A stretch of DNA of 64,000 bases from Caballeronia sp. SBC1. GTDB lineage: Bacteria > Pseudomonadota > Gammaproteobacteria > Burkholderiales > Burkholderiaceae. The notes below the pieces were generated by a model that had not been told where the DNA came from, did not search any database, and saw only the letters and a program-made list of their open reading frames with translations. Location: assembly GCF_011493005.1 (NCBI RefSeq), contig NZ_CP049156.1, forward strand, positions 744,001-808,000, in the 5' to 3' direction. This document shows, piece after piece, positions 1 through 9,078 of this stretch; positions within the stretch are counted from its first letter, which is position 1, and each line of letters begins with the position of its first letter. A program made the position numbers and the translations under genes.

Positions 1-132
1 AAGCGGGGCGCTTGTGGTTCCCGAAAAGCACGGTGCTCGCCAGAACGATGGATGTGTGAACCCCTCCTTCTCGCGAATCCTGACACGAACACGCTTCGCC
101 CCCAACGCTCTCGGGCAAGCACGATCACCCAC

Positions 133-162
133 AGACCAGCACGGCCTCACGCGTGCTGGTCT
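133..162 (+). terminator. Hairpin, possible weak terminator
   Basis: Perfect 11-bp stem AGACCAGCACG (133-143) with CGTGCTGGTCT (152-162) around an 8-nt loop. It is followed by GTTCATTT, a poor T-run. It is probably a terminator or processing structure for a gene upstream of the window. Confidence 0.5.
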
Positions 163-191
163 GTTCATTTGATACTAAAGTTGTTGGCCCT

Positions 192-218
192 GGTGATCTT
201 GGTGATCTTGGTGATCTG
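192..218. repeat. 9-bp tandem repeat, three copies
   Basis: GGTGATCTT at 192-200 and 201-209, and GGTGATCTG at 210-218, are head-to-tail copies. The array lies in non-coding DNA and could vary in copy number by slippage. Confidence 0.85.
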
Positions 219-268
219 TGTGCGTGACGGCCTGATTTCCATAAGTTGGGCAATCAGTTGAGTCATAA

Positions 269-309
269 GTCCAGGCAGGCGTTTGAATGGCCCGCTGGAC
301 GGCTTTTTT
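269..309 (+). terminator. Terminator-like inverted repeat with T-run
   Basis: GTCCAG (269-274) pairs with CTGGAC (295-300), followed by GG, C and six T (304-309). The 20-nt loop is long, so the structure is weaker than the hairpin at 506-546. Confidence 0.35.
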
Positions 310-505
310 GAGATAACCTTCCTCGGTGAGGCTGCGGACGATGTCGCCCGCAGCCCCACCGTCGATGAACCAAAAACAAGTCGTCCGTCCGACGCGTTTA
401 CAATGGCGTTGAGTCGCGTTTGTCGCCCGGTTTCGCGCCGGGCATCTTACGCCAATGAATACCAAGGCTGACCCCGGGCGCTCGACAGGGCCAGCCGACA
501 CGAAC

Positions 506-546
506 CGCCGTTCCCGCAATTCCGGGGAACGGCGTGTTGGTTTTTT
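506..546 (+). terminator. Strong intrinsic terminator just upstream of purC
   Basis: CGCCGTTCCC (506-515) pairs perfectly with GGGAACGGCG (525-534) around a 9-nt loop. Past a T bulge the stem extends through AAC/GTT. Six T follow at 541-546. It ends only 33 nt before the purC start codon, so it either closes an upstream transcript or acts in the purC leader. Confidence 0.75.
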
Positions 547-579
547 CTCTCAGCCTGATTTGCGGCACTTTTCCGGTAG

Positions 580-1488
580 ATGACAATGTCCACCTCACAT
601 TCCCCGCTGTACGAATCCACGCTGAAATCGTTGCCCCTGCTCGGGCGCGGCAAAGTCCGCGACAACTACGCAGTCGGCACCGACAAACTCCTGATCGTCA
701 CGACCGACCGCCTCTCGGCGTTCGACGTGATCATGGGTGAGCCCATTCCGAACAAGGGTCGCGTCCTGAACCAGATGGCCGATTTCTGGTTCGCAAAGCT
801 CTCGCACATCGTGCCAAACCACAATACGGGCATCGATCCGGCAACAGTCGTCGCCGCCGATGAAGCCGATCAGGTCAAAGGCCGCGCCGTCGTGGTAAAG
901 CGCCTGGAGCCAATCCTGGTGGAAGCGGTCGTACGCGGTTATCTGGCCGGCAGCGGCTGGAAAGACTATCAGGCAACAGGTTCGGTCTGCGGCGTGGAAT
1001 TGCCGCCCGGCCTGAAAAACGCCGAAAAGCTGCCCGAGCCAATTTTCACGCCGGCAGCCAAGGCCGAAATGGGCCATCACGACGAAAACATCACCTACGA
1101 TGAAATGGAACGGCGGATCGGCACGGAACTCTCGGCGACCATCCGCGAGATTTCGATCAAGCTGTACAAGGAAGCAGCCGAGTACGCGGCGACGCGCGGC
1201 ATCATCATCGCGGATACGAAGTTTGAATTCGGGCTGGACACGCGCGGCGAGCTGTTCCTGATGGACGAAGTGCTGACGGCGGATTCGTCACGTTTCTGGC
1301 CGGCGGACGGGTATCAGGTCGGCACGAACCCGCCATCGTTCGACAAGCAATTCGTGCGCGACTGGCTCGAAACGCAATCGTGGGGCAAAACGCCTCCGGC
1401 GCCGAAGTTGCCCGAAGACGTGATCGCGAAAACAGCCGAGAAATACGAAGAAGCGCTGCAACGGTTGACCGGGCAGTCGCTGGCGTAA
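580..1488 (+). CDS. purC: Phosphoribosylaminoimidazole-succinocarboxamide synthase (SAICAR synthetase)
   Basis: This cytosolic enzyme of de novo purine synthesis couples CAIR and aspartate with ATP to give SAICAR. The 302-residue protein shows the N-terminal nucleotide-binding start GKVRDNY (24-30), the family signature [20 protein letters not shown] (151-170) and [14 protein letters not shown] near residue 230. Its length fits the long SAICAR synthetases of Burkholderia rather than the roughly 237-residue E. coli form. Two ATG codons are possible, at 580 and 586; neither has a strong Shine-Dalgarno, and homologues with a short N-terminus suggest the second may be used. purE and purK follow on the same strand, giving the next pathway steps. 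Confidence 0.97.
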   Translation: MTMSTSHSPLYESTLKSLPLLGRGKVRDNYAVGTDKLLIVTTDRLSAFDVIMGEPIPNKGRVLNQMADFWFAKLSHIVPNHNTGIDPATVVAADEADQVKGRAVVVKRLEPILVEAVVRGYLAGSGWKDYQATGSVCGVELPPGLKNAEKLPEPIFTPAAKAEMGHHDENITYDEMERRIGTELSATIREISIKLYKEAAEYAATRGIIIADTKFEFGLDTRGELFLMDEVLTADSSRFWPADGYQVGTNPPSFDKQFVRDWLETQSWGKTPPAPKLPEDVIAKTAEKYEEALQRLTGQSLA

Positions 1489-1715
1489 AGCTTCAGGCGG
1501 CCGGGCCGGCGCACGATTGCGCTCGCTACGGCGGCCTGGTTTCGGTGGCGTGCCCGCGGCAAAGGCAACAAAGCCGCCGGCAATCAACGCATCCGTGCCT
1601 CAGGTCATGCAGCGCCCAGCCCAGAAAGCCGTTCCATAATGGCCGGAAAGCTATCAATCCGCATCACCCGAAAAAGGCCGCGAAGGCCTGTCCACCCCCA
1701 AAGGAATGCAGCACG

Positions 1716-2243
1716 ATGAGCGAAGTCCAGACCGCCGCCGCGGCCCACACGCATGACGCACCGTTGATCGGCGTGTTAATGGGTTCCAGTTCCGACTGGG
1801 ACGTGATGAAAAATGCGGTCGCGATCCTTCAGGAATTCGGTGTGCCTTACGAAGCCAAGGTCGTCTCGGCGCACCGCATGCCCGACGAAATGTTCGCCTA
1901 CGCCGAAAGCGCGCGTAAGCGGGGCCTCGCGGTGATCATCGCGGGGGCGGGCGGCGCGGCGCATCTGCCGGGCATGCTCGCCGCCAAAACCACCGTGCCG
2001 GTGCTGGGCGTGCCGGTATCGAGCAAATATTTGAAGGGCGTGGATTCGCTGCATTCGATCGTGCAAATGCCCAAGGGCGTGCCCGTGGCAACGTTCGCTA
2101 TTGGCGAGGCGGGCGCGGCGAACGCGGCGTTGTTCGCGGTCTCCATACTCGCTGTCACCCAAACCGCCTATGCTGACAAACTCGCGGCATTCCGCGCGCG
2201 CCAGAACGACGCGGCGCACGCCATGGTCCTCCCGCCGCTATAA
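1716..2243 (+). CDS. purE: 5-(carboxyamino)imidazole ribonucleotide mutase
   Basis: PurE (class I) converts N5-CAIR, the product of PurK, to CAIR. The start is placed at ATG 1716, preceded by AAAGGA at 1700-1705; the open frame runs much further upstream, but that part has no homology and no ribosome site. The 175-residue protein carries GSSSDW (23-28), SAHR (51-54) and [10 protein letters not shown] (77-86), which form the CAIR-binding active site of the octameric enzyme. A roughly 15-residue Ala/His-rich N-terminal extension precedes the conserved core. It lies 68 bp before purK, with which it works as a pair. The 227-bp gap after purC shows no clear promoter or terminator. Confidence 0.97.
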   Translation: MSEVQTAAAAHTHDAPLIGVLMGSSSDWDVMKNAVAILQEFGVPYEAKVVSAHRMPDEMFAYAESARKRGLAVIIAGAGGAAHLPGMLAAKTTVPVLGVPVSSKYLKGVDSLHSIVQMPKGVPVATFAIGEAGAANAALFAVSILAVTQTAYADKLAAFRARQNDAAHAMVLPPL

Positions 2244-2311
2244 ACGCAGCAGTTTCACGTAACACCTCCGGCACTATTTCCGGCCCGAGACCGACTGACC
2301 GACCCCACAAG

Positions 2312-3499
2312 ATGAACGCACACACCCAACCCAGTTCTCCCATCCAGCCGGGCGCATGGCTCGGCATGGTCGGCGGCGGCCAGCTCGGCCGCATGTTCTG
2401 TTTCGCCGCGCAGTCCATGGGCTATCGCGTGGCGGTCCTCGATCCGGACGAGACGAGTCCGGCAGGTTCCGTCGCGGATAAACACATCCGCGCCGCCTAC
2501 GACGACGAATCCGCGCTCACCGAACTCGCACGCTTGTGTGCGGCGGTATCGACGGAATTCGAGAACGTGCCGTCCGCCAGCCTCGATTTCCTCGCGAAAA
2601 CCACGTTCGTCAGCCCTGCCGGACGGTGCGTGGCGATCGCGCAGGATCGCGTGGCGGAGAAACGGTTCATCGCGAGCGCAGGCGTGCCGGTGGCGCCGCA
2701 TGTGGTGATCGAGTCGCCCGAGGCGTTGGCCGCTTTGAGCGACGAGCAAATCGCCGCCGTGCTGCCGGGCATTCTGAAGACGGCACGCCTCGGCTACGAC
2801 GGTAAAGGCCAGACAAGCGTGCGCAACGTTGACGAAGTGCGCACCACTTATGGGTCGCTCGCGGGCGTGCCTTGCGTGCTAGAAAAGCGCATGCCGCTCA
2901 AGTTCGAAGTGTCCGTGCTGATCGCGCGGGCGGGCGACGGGAAGTCGGCCGTTTTTCCGCTCGCGCAGAACCAGCACGTCAGCGGCATTCTGGCAAAAAC
3001 CGTGGTGCCCGCGCCGGACGCATCGCCCGCGCTCGTCGCCCAGGCGCAGGACGCCGCGCTTACGATCGCCGCGAAGCTGGATTACGTCGGCGTGCTGTGC
3101 GTGGAGTTTTTTATCCTGGAAGACGGCACGCTGATCGCCAATGAAATGGCGCCGCGTCCGCACAATTCCGGTCACTACACCGTCGATGCCTGCGCCACCA
3201 GCCAGTTCGAGCAGCAAGTCCGGGCAATGACCGGCATGCCGCTCGGCGATACACGCCAGCATTCGCCGGCCGCGATGCTGAATATTCTCGGCGATGTCTG
3301 GTTCGAAGGCGCGAAAGCGTGCACGCCGCCGTGGCATGACGTGATCGCGTTGCCGACCGCGCGGCTGCATCTGTACGGCAAGGAGGAGGCGCGGCCCGGC
3401 CGCAAGATGGGCCACGTGAATTTCACCGGGGCTACGCTGGAAGAAGTGCGCACGGCGGCGCGCGATTGCGCCCGCATGCTGCACATTGCGCTGGATTAA
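2312..3499 (+). CDS. purK: 5-(carboxyamino)imidazole ribonucleotide synthase (ATP-grasp)
   Basis: PurK carboxylates AIR with bicarbonate and ATP to N5-CAIR, which PurE then rearranges. The 395-residue protein has the ATP-grasp layout: an N-terminal nucleotide-like fold with GGGQLGRM (21-28), a central ATP-grasp domain containing [12 protein letters not shown], and the metal- and phosphate-binding segment [15 protein letters not shown] typical of PurK. The C-terminal beta-barrel has [16 protein letters not shown], also a PurK hallmark. The stop codon is 5 nt before the start of the Sua5 gene, so the two are probably co-transcribed and translationally coupled. Confidence 0.97.
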   Translation: MNAHTQPSSPIQPGAWLGMVGGGQLGRMFCFAAQSMGYRVAVLDPDETSPAGSVADKHIRAAYDDESALTELARLCAAVSTEFENVPSASLDFLAKTTFVSPAGRCVAIAQDRVAEKRFIASAGVPVAPHVVIESPEALAALSDEQIAAVLPGILKTARLGYDGKGQTSVRNVDEVRTTYGSLAGVPCVLEKRMPLKFEVSVLIARAGDGKSAVFPLAQNQHVSGILAKTVVPAPDASPALVAQAQDAALTIAAKLDYVGVLCVEFFILEDGTLIANEMAPRPHNSGHYTVDACATSQFEQQVRAMTGMPLGDTRQHSPAAMLNILGDVWFEGAKACTPPWHDVIALPTARLHLYGKEEARPGRKMGHVNFTGATLEEVRTAARDCARMLHIALD

Positions 3500-3504
3500 C
3501 CTTG

Positions 3505-4527
3505 ATGACTTTCGAAGCTCCCACCGTCGCGCAGATTCAGGAGGCCGCCGCGTTGCTCGACGCGGGCCAACTCGTCGCGTTTCCGACTGAAACCGTCTAC
3601 GGACTGGGCGCCGATGCCCAGAATCCCGAGGCTATCGCGCGGATCTATGCGGCGAAAGGGCGGCCATCGAATCATCCGGTGATCGTGCATCTCGCGCCCG
3701 GCAGCGATCCGGCGTACTGGGTCGAATCGCTTTCAGCCGATGCGCAGAAACTGATCGACGCCTTCTGGCCCGGTCCGCTCACGCTTATTTTGAAGCGTGC
3801 GGCGCACGTGCCGGCGGCCGTCAGCGGCGGGCAGGATTCTGTCGCGATCCGTTGCCCGTCGCATCCGGTCGCGCAGGCGTTGCTCGCCACGTTCAGCACA
3901 ATGCGCGATGGTCATGGCGGCGTGGCGGGGCCATCGGCGAACCGGTTTGGACATGTCAGCCCGACCACGGCGCAACATGTCCGCGATGAATTCGGCGCAA
4001 GCGTGCATGTGCTCGATGGCGGGGCAGCGAAGGTGGGCATCGAATCGACGATTCTGGATTTATCGCGTGGTTTTCCCGCGTTGCTCAGGCCGGGACATGT
4101 GAGTCCGCTGGAGATTGCCGATGTGCTTGGCGTGATGCCACGTTTGCCCGATGGCTCCGACGCCAGCGCGCCGCGCGCCTCCGGCACGCTGAAGGCGCAT
4201 TACGCGCCGCGCACGCCGCTCAGCTTGTTGCCGTTCGCGGCGCTGGAACCGTTGCTCGCGGCGCATCCGCTGGATGCCGGCAAGAAGCTGGCGCTGGTCG
4301 CGCGGGCATCCAGCGCGGGTAAATGGTCGGACGCGCCGAACGTGCATTTCGTTGCCGCACCTGACGATCCGCAGTCTTACGCACGCGAGCTGTACGGTCT
4401 GCTGCGCGCGCTCGATTGCGCCGATGTCGAGAGGATTTTGATCGAGACGCTGCCGGTATCGGCGGAATGGAGCGCGGTGAACGACCGGCTTGGGCGTGCC
4501 GCGGCGGCGTTTGAAGAGCAGGGGTAG
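3505..4527 (+). CDS. L-threonylcarbamoyladenylate synthase, Sua5 type
   Basis: Sua5/YrdC/YwlC-family enzyme that makes threonylcarbamoyl-AMP from threonine, bicarbonate and ATP for the t6A37 modification of ANN-decoding tRNAs. The start is ATG 3505, 5 nt after purK; an in-frame upstream ATG at 3466 lies inside purK and is unlikely. The YrdC core occupies about residues 10-205 and has FPTETVYGLGADA (26-38), a GPLTLILKR strand and SANRFGHVSPT. The C-terminal Sua5 domain fills about 215-340, so the 340-residue protein is the long two-domain Sua5 form, not the short TsaC form. No special link to purine genes is needed beyond co-transcription. A bidirectional terminator follows at 4695-4727. Confidence 0.93.
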   Translation: MTFEAPTVAQIQEAAALLDAGQLVAFPTETVYGLGADAQNPEAIARIYAAKGRPSNHPVIVHLAPGSDPAYWVESLSADAQKLIDAFWPGPLTLILKRAAHVPAAVSGGQDSVAIRCPSHPVAQALLATFSTMRDGHGGVAGPSANRFGHVSPTTAQHVRDEFGASVHVLDGGAAKVGIESTILDLSRGFPALLRPGHVSPLEIADVLGVMPRLPDGSDASAPRASGTLKAHYAPRTPLSLLPFAALEPLLAAHPLDAGKKLALVARASSAGKWSDAPNVHFVAAPDDPQSYARELYGLLRALDCADVERILIETLPVSAEWSAVNDRLGRAAAAFEEQG

Positions 4528-4694
4528 ACGGGCGACTCGCCGGCGTTTCGCACGGCGAGAACAGCGAAAACCTTTCGAATCATGGGTCTACGCGACCTAA
4601 ATAATTGAGATAGCTAAAAGTATCTGAACGCGCGCGTGGTCGCGTAGGGCAAGAATTCCACGGTTTGACTGTGACGAGAACGCCCCCCAAAAGC

Positions 4695-4730
4695 AAAATG
4701 CCCGGTCTTCGTCGACCGGGCATTTTTTAT
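4695..4730. terminator. Bidirectional intrinsic terminator
   Basis: AAAATGCCCGGTC (4695-4707) pairs perfectly with GACCGGGCATTTT (4714-4726) around TTCGTC, with T-run to 4728 on plus and an A-run on the other side. It lies between the convergent Sua5 gene and GDSL lipoprotein gene and can serve both. Confidence 0.92.
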
Positions 4731-4753
4731 TTCACGCGCTCATCCAGCCGCGC

Positions 4754-5950
4754 TTATTTCCCCAGCCCGCTTGCAGCAATCTGCTGCTCCACGTATGTGG
4801 AGAACAGTGCGTGCAGATGCGTGGTCGGGTGGACAGTATCGGCGTACATATACGTCTGGTCCGCGCCGGCCACCGTGTAGGTTTGCGGCGAGCAGAACAG
4901 TGACGTGCCGAATGCGCTCGGGTCTGGCTCGCCCAGCTTGGTCGCGGCTGCGATCATCGCGTTGAGATTACAGGCCGTACCCGTATTCGATACCGTGAAG
5001 CCGTTCGCCTGATAGTTCGCCTGGATGCCGTCGACCCAAGTGTACGCATTGACGTAGATCACCTTCGATAACAAGCCGGCCTGCTGCAGCGCGCCTTGCA
5101 GCGTGCCGTTGAACAACTGCGTCACTTGCGAGAAGGTCACGCCTTGATCGGCGCTGGCCAAGCCCAGCGGCGATCCGCCGATGTCAGGAACCGTCGATAC
5201 CACCACATGCGTAGCACCGGCTTGAACCACCCGGCCGACGACCGTTGCCAGGTCGATTGCCGCCTGGCTGATGGCGGTCGTCGCGGCAGTCTGCGCAGCG
5301 GCGCCCGCTGCCTGTGCCTGCGCCGGCGTGATGGTTCCCGCGGCGAGCTGGGCCTGGATGCCGGCGGCGGTTGCCTGCTCCACGGTCAGGTTGTAGAAGA
5401 TGTCGTTGGCGCCGCCGTTCACCAGCACGAGCTGGTTGGCGTTGAACGAGCCATGCGACCCAATATATTGGGTCACCTGGTCGTTGATCGGGATCGTGGT
5501 GGCCTGCGAGTAATCCGAGTTCGCCGTACCCGGCGTGGCGTGGCCAACTCCCGGCTGCAGTGTCACGCGTGAGCCGCCTTGTGCGTAGCCCAAACCGCTG
5601 GCCGGCGAAAGCGGGATGCCGAAGCCGCCGGTGTTCGCCGCCGTCAGCGTGCCGCCGTAATACTGCGCCACATTCTGGGTCCAGATCTGGCCAGGATTCG
5701 TCGTGAAGCGGCCGCCGCCGAAGTTTGCCGTTGCGACCGGCGCATACGTGCCGACGTCCGAGAGACTGTCGCCAAACGACACCACTTGCAGTGTCACACC
5801 GCCCGCGGGCGTGTTGTTGCTGTTATTGCTGCTGCCGCCGCACGCGGCCAGCATGGCAAGCGCGGCGCACGCAGTAGCGGTCTGGACGGCGAGCAGCCAG
5901 CGCGTTTGACGCGCGGCAGGTTTCGTCAGGGCGGGTTTCATCGACTTCAT
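4754..5950 (-). CDS. SGNH/GDSL-family esterase, predicted lipoprotein
   Basis: Predicted outer-membrane-anchored or periplasmic acyl-ester hydrolase. The signal peptide ends in the lipobox LAAC (34-37), with Cys37 as the lipidated residue, followed by a Ser/Asn linker. Block I is SFGDSLSD with nucleophile Ser62, block III is NGGANDIF with the oxyanion Asn, and block V is DTVHPT near the C-terminus with the catalytic Asp and His. All SGNH residues are therefore present. An Ala/Gln-rich insertion lies at roughly residues 185-225, between blocks III and V. The 398-residue length fits GDSL lipases and phospholipases of beta-proteobacteria. The substrate cannot be told from sequence. It is transcribed away from dacB with a 249-bp gap, so it probably has its own promoter. 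Confidence 0.85.
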   Translation of the reverse strand: MKSMKPALTKPAARQTRWLLAVQTATACAALAMLAACGGSSNNSNNTPAGGVTLQVVSFGDSLSDVGTYAPVATANFGGGRFTTNPGQIWTQNVAQYYGGTLTAANTGGFGIPLSPASGLGYAQGGSRVTLQPGVGHATPGTANSDYSQATTIPINDQVTQYIGSHGSFNANQLVLVNGGANDIFYNLTVEQATAAGIQAQLAAGTITPAQAQAAGAAAQTAATTAISQAAIDLATVVGRVVQAGATHVVVSTVPDIGGSPLGLASADQGVTFSQVTQLFNGTLQGALQQAGLLSKVIYVNAYTWVDGIQANYQANGFTVSNTGTACNLNAMIAAATKLGEPDPSAFGTSLFCSPQTYTVAGADQTYMYADTVHPTTHLHALFSTYVEQQIAASGLGK

Positions 5951-6199
5951 CTCCTCGTTCCTCGTTTATCTGGTCATGTGGTCTGCACGCCGCTTCGAGG
6001 TTGCTGTCGGCTGGCTTTCCGCTGAGCGCTGGCTTCAAACGACACGCGCTGCGAACAATGCGTGTCGTCGGCTTGGCGTGGCGATAGCTTACCGAATCTT
6101 TAAGAGGAATTGAGGTTGTTTCCTACGAGGGTTTGCCTGTGCTTGCAGACCGCGCGTCCTCGGGTTCTAAGTTGGCAAGGAACGCTTTCATTTGGCCAT

Positions 6200-7807
6200 T
6201 TATTCAGCCGACCCCGTGCGACGCGCGCCTTCATACACCCATTCGAGCAGCGCGTCATGCGCCGCCCGAGCCGCTTCGGCACGCGGATCGTTAATGAAAC
6301 TCACGACCACGTAGCTCTCGCCGTTCTCCGCGCCCACGTAGCCGGCAATGGCCCGCACGTCGCGCAGCGTGCCCGTCTTGATGTGGGCATTGCCGCCCGC
6401 GCCCGCGTTGGTGAGCCGGTTGCGCATGGTGCCGTCCACGCCCGCGATGGGCAGCGACTCCATGAAGACCTGTGCCACCGGGCTTGAATTTGCCGCCGTG
6501 AGCAGGTCGGCAAGCGATTGCGCCGTGATGTGTTCTTCGCGCGACAGGCCCGAGCCGTTATCGAGATAGAGGCCGGTCATCGGCAGCGCGCTGCGATGCA
6601 GGAACGCCTCGATTGCCGCCGATGATTTCTGGGTCGTCGCGGGCGGTTTGCCCATGGCGGCGCCAATGGTCAGGAACAGGTTGCGCGCCATCACGTTGTT
6701 GCTGAACTTGTTGATGTCGCGAACGATGTCCGACAGCACCGGGCTGCGGTGCGTGCCGACCAGCCGCGCGCTGACCGGCGTCGGGCCTTCGCGGGTGCTG
6801 CCGTTGAAGGTGCCGCCCGCTTGTTTCCAGAGGGCGAGGAAACCGCCGGCAAAGAACGTGGAGTGATCGAGCGCGGCGACGTTGATGGTGCGCGGGCCGC
6901 AGCGCAGCGGATAGTCGCCTATAAACGACGCCTGCACAAAACCACCCGTGGTTTGCGCCACGCTCGGCGACGCCGCCGGCAGCGAGCCCGCGCAAGCGCC
7001 GCGCGTGACCTTGAGTTCGTTGTCGATCTGCAACTGTGCGAGTTGCGGCAGCACATCGATTGCAACCTGGCCGTCGGAGCTCGGCGTCAGCGTGAACGAC
7101 AGCGACTTGAACGCGTACAGCAGCGGGTCCGGGCCGACGTTGTAGGGGGCGCTTTCGTCGGAGTCGAAGGCGGGGAGATCGCGCGTGGAGGTATCGAAGT
7201 AGCGTTTGTCCAGCACGAGCGAACCGTCAATGCCCGTGATGCCGTTGCGGCGAATCTGGTCCACCAGGTCGATGAGTTCTTCAGGCACGAGTTTCGGGTC
7301 GCCGGTGCCCTGGATGTACAGGTTGCCGTGAAGGATGCCGCTGGCATCGACTTGACCGTCGGCGTAGGCCGTGGTTTTCCACCGATAGTCCGGGCCCAGC
7401 AACGACAAGCCCGAGTATGTGGTGACCAGCTTCATGGTGGAGGCGGGCATCATCGGCTGGTTGGCGTTGATCGCGACGAGCGGCACGCCACCGCCGCCAA
7501 TCCGCTCGACCACCACGCTCATCGATGAAAGCGGCACGTGGGCGCGTGCCAGCGCCGCCATGACAGTGGCGGGAAGCGGGCCGGCCGGGACAAATTGAAC
7601 GGCGGCGCGCTGGAACTTGGACTTCTTCGCCGCTGCGTGTTTCGGCGGTTGTTTCTGTGCTTCCGCCTTCGGGCCGCCACCGCCGCGAGCCTCGACAGGC
7701 GCGTTCATCGCGAAGGTGAAAGTGGCTGCGGCTATAACCAGGGTCGCGGCTGTGCGCCAACGTTTGGCAAGTGGATTTTTCCTGTGCAAAAACGGTGCTC
7801 TATACAT
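6200..7807 (-). CDS. dacB: D-alanyl-D-alanine carboxypeptidase/endopeptidase (PBP4 type)
   Basis: Periplasmic low-molecular-weight penicillin-binding protein (peptidase family S13) that trims stem peptides and cleaves DD-crosslinks in peptidoglycan. The protein has 535 residues. An N-terminal hydrophobic segment (about 20-40) acts as signal sequence and is followed by a Lys/Pro/Ala-rich linker. The three catalytic motifs are present: S123-T-M-K (SxxK), SNN in NKFSNNVMARN, and KTG in HIKTGTLRD near the C-terminus. The roughly 200-residue insertion between SxxK and SNN is the class C PBP4 pattern. The start chosen lacks a strong ribosome site, so the first 15-30 residues are uncertain. The LysR gene upstream is separated by 165 bp. 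Confidence 0.92.
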   Translation of the reverse strand: MYRAPFLHRKNPLAKRWRTAATLVIAAATFTFAMNAPVEARGGGGPKAEAQKQPPKHAAAKKSKFQRAAVQFVPAGPLPATVMAALARAHVPLSSMSVVVERIGGGGVPLVAINANQPMMPASTMKLVTTYSGLSLLGPDYRWKTTAYADGQVDASGILHGNLYIQGTGDPKLVPEELIDLVDQIRRNGITGIDGSLVLDKRYFDTSTRDLPAFDSDESAPYNVGPDPLLYAFKSLSFTLTPSSDGQVAIDVLPQLAQLQIDNELKVTRGACAGSLPAASPSVAQTTGGFVQASFIGDYPLRCGPRTINVAALDHSTFFAGGFLALWKQAGGTFNGSTREGPTPVSARLVGTHRSPVLSDIVRDINKFSNNVMARNLFLTIGAAMGKPPATTQKSSAAIEAFLHRSALPMTGLYLDNGSGLSREEHITAQSLADLLTAANSSPVAQVFMESLPIAGVDGTMRNRLTNAGAGGNAHIKTGTLRDVRAIAGYVGAENGESYVVVSFINDPRAEAARAAHDALLEWVYEGARRTGSAE

Positions 7808-7972
7808 GTGGTCGGAGTGTGATGTCGTGATGTGGTGCGGTTTTGCGGAGTGCGGGACGAGGGTGCCCCGAGCGGTGCGGCTATTGTATGGGGCTTCTGC
7901 TTACGGTTTAAGGTTTGCGGGCTTTCAACCGGTAGCGCGCGCTTGGTCGAGGCCCTGCATTTCACTTGAGGC

Positions 7973-8941
7973 TCAGCGCGGCGCCAGCCGTTCGGGCAGC
8001 GAATAACGCTGCATGGTGCGCTCCATGCCATCGAGGAACGCCTGTTCCGCTGCGTTCATCTTGCGTCCGCGATGCCAAAGCAGATCGACGTCGACATCGA
8101 CCAGACCCTCTTCCGGCGGCAAACGCCACAGGCGCTGCTGCGTAAGGTCGTCGCGGACAATGTGCTCGGGCAGGCAGCCAATGCCGTATCCCGCGAAGAT
8201 CAGCCGACGCACTTCGTCCAGGCTTGGCGACGCCGCCACGATCCGTCCCGTGAACCCGCGCTGGTCGCGAAAGACGGTCAGCGGCGACAAACTGTCGCCA
8301 ATTTGATCACTCGTGAATGACACGAAGTTCTCCGCGAGCAAATCTTCCATGGACAACCCGTGCCGACCAAACAAGCGATGGTGCCGCCCACAAAAAATGG
8401 CATATCGCTGACGCAGGAAACAGCGTTGCTCGAGTTTATCGATGGGCGTGCGGCACAAGCTGAGTCCCGCCGTCGCGGTCTTTTGCAGAAGCGACGAAAT
8501 GATGTCCGAGGAACGCATCACCTCGATATGCAGGTCGATACGCGGATAAGTCCGGTGGAATTCGCTGAGAAACTCGTCGTACACGCCTGAATCGATGCGG
8601 CTCACCGTGAGCAGCCGGATCGAACCGGTAATGTCCTCGCTGCGGTCATCCAGCTCGGTTTCGAGCCTCGACATATGGCCGTAGATATCGCTTGCGATCC
8701 GGTAGACCTCTTCGCCCGCATGCGTGGGCTCGAAGTGCGGGCCGCGACGCTGGATCAGGTTGCGCCCGAGCGTGTCTTCCAGGCGCTTGAGCGCCTGGCT
8801 CACCGCCGGCTGCGTGAGATGCAGGCGCGCGGCGGCGCGGCTCACGCTTCGCTCCTGCATGATGACCAGGAAGGTCCGCAGCAGGTTCCAGTCGAGCCGG
8901 TCGTTGAGAAACCGCGCGATATCCATACGCCGCTGGGTCAT
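7973..8941 (-). CDS. LysR-family transcriptional regulator
   Basis: DNA-binding regulator of 322 residues with a winged HTH at about 15-75 (SVSRAAARLHLTQPAVSQALKR around 32-53, shown here as a shortened motif: AARLHLTQPAVSQ) and a periplasmic-binding-protein-like effector domain from about 105. It is divergent from the MHS transporter/amidohydrolase/deacetylase operon starting at 9079. LysR proteins usually control the divergent neighbour, so that operon is its likely target. A perfect inverted repeat suited to LysR binding lies between them at 8977-9000. The inducing ligand is unknown. Confidence 0.92.
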   Translation of the reverse strand: MTQRRMDIARFLNDRLDWNLLRTFLVIMQERSVSRAAARLHLTQPAVSQALKRLEDTLGRNLIQRRGPHFEPTHAGEEVYRIASDIYGHMSRLETELDDRSEDITGSIRLLTVSRIDSGVYDEFLSEFHRTYPRIDLHIEVMRSSDIISSLLQKTATAGLSLCRTPIDKLEQRCFLRQRYAIFCGRHHRLFGRHGLSMEDLLAENFVSFTSDQIGDSLSPLTVFRDQRGFTGRIVAASPSLDEVRRLIFAGYGIGCLPEHIVRDDLTQQRLWRLPPEEGLVDVDVDLLWHRGRKMNAAEQAFLDGMERTMQRYSLPERLAPR

Positions 8942-8976
8942 AGAGAGGTCCGGTGCACAGGAAGAGGTATTAGCCA

Positions 8977-9000
8977 GATTTATATCGCGAATAATAAATC
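8977..9000. promoter_or_regulatory. Candidate LysR operator
   Basis: GATTTAT (8977-8983) and ATAAATC (8994-9000) form a perfect 7-bp inverted repeat with 10-bp spacer in the 137-bp divergent intergenic region. It contains the T-N11-A pattern favoured by LysR-type regulators, and its AT-richness stands out from the surrounding sequence. That the neighbouring LysR protein binds it is inference. Confidence 0.6.
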
Positions 9001-9078
9001 GAAATTGGACTAATGTTTTATGGCTGGCGATAAAACTCCCTGACCATTTGCATTAACACAAGCGAATCAGGAGACACC

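Larger units (their letters stand above)
1..579. other. Non-coding region upstream of purC
   Basis: No convincing gene is visible in this 579-bp stretch. Short open frames on both strands lack ribosome binding sites and overlap hairpins and simple repeats. It holds three hairpins (133-162, 269-309, 506-546), listed separately, and a three-copy 9-bp tandem repeat GGTGATCTT at 192-218. In related Burkholderia a glycolytic gene (fba) commonly precedes purC, so this is probably the downstream region of a gene beyond the window edge; that is inference. Confidence 0.6.

Noticed and set aside
175..519. 114-codon minus-strand frame in the region before purC
   Set aside because: It crosses two hairpins and a tandem repeat, has no ribosome site and no recognisable similarity.
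1380..1715. N-terminal extension of purE by 112 codons
   Set aside because: It overlaps the end of purC, lacks homology, and a good ribosome site marks ATG 1716.
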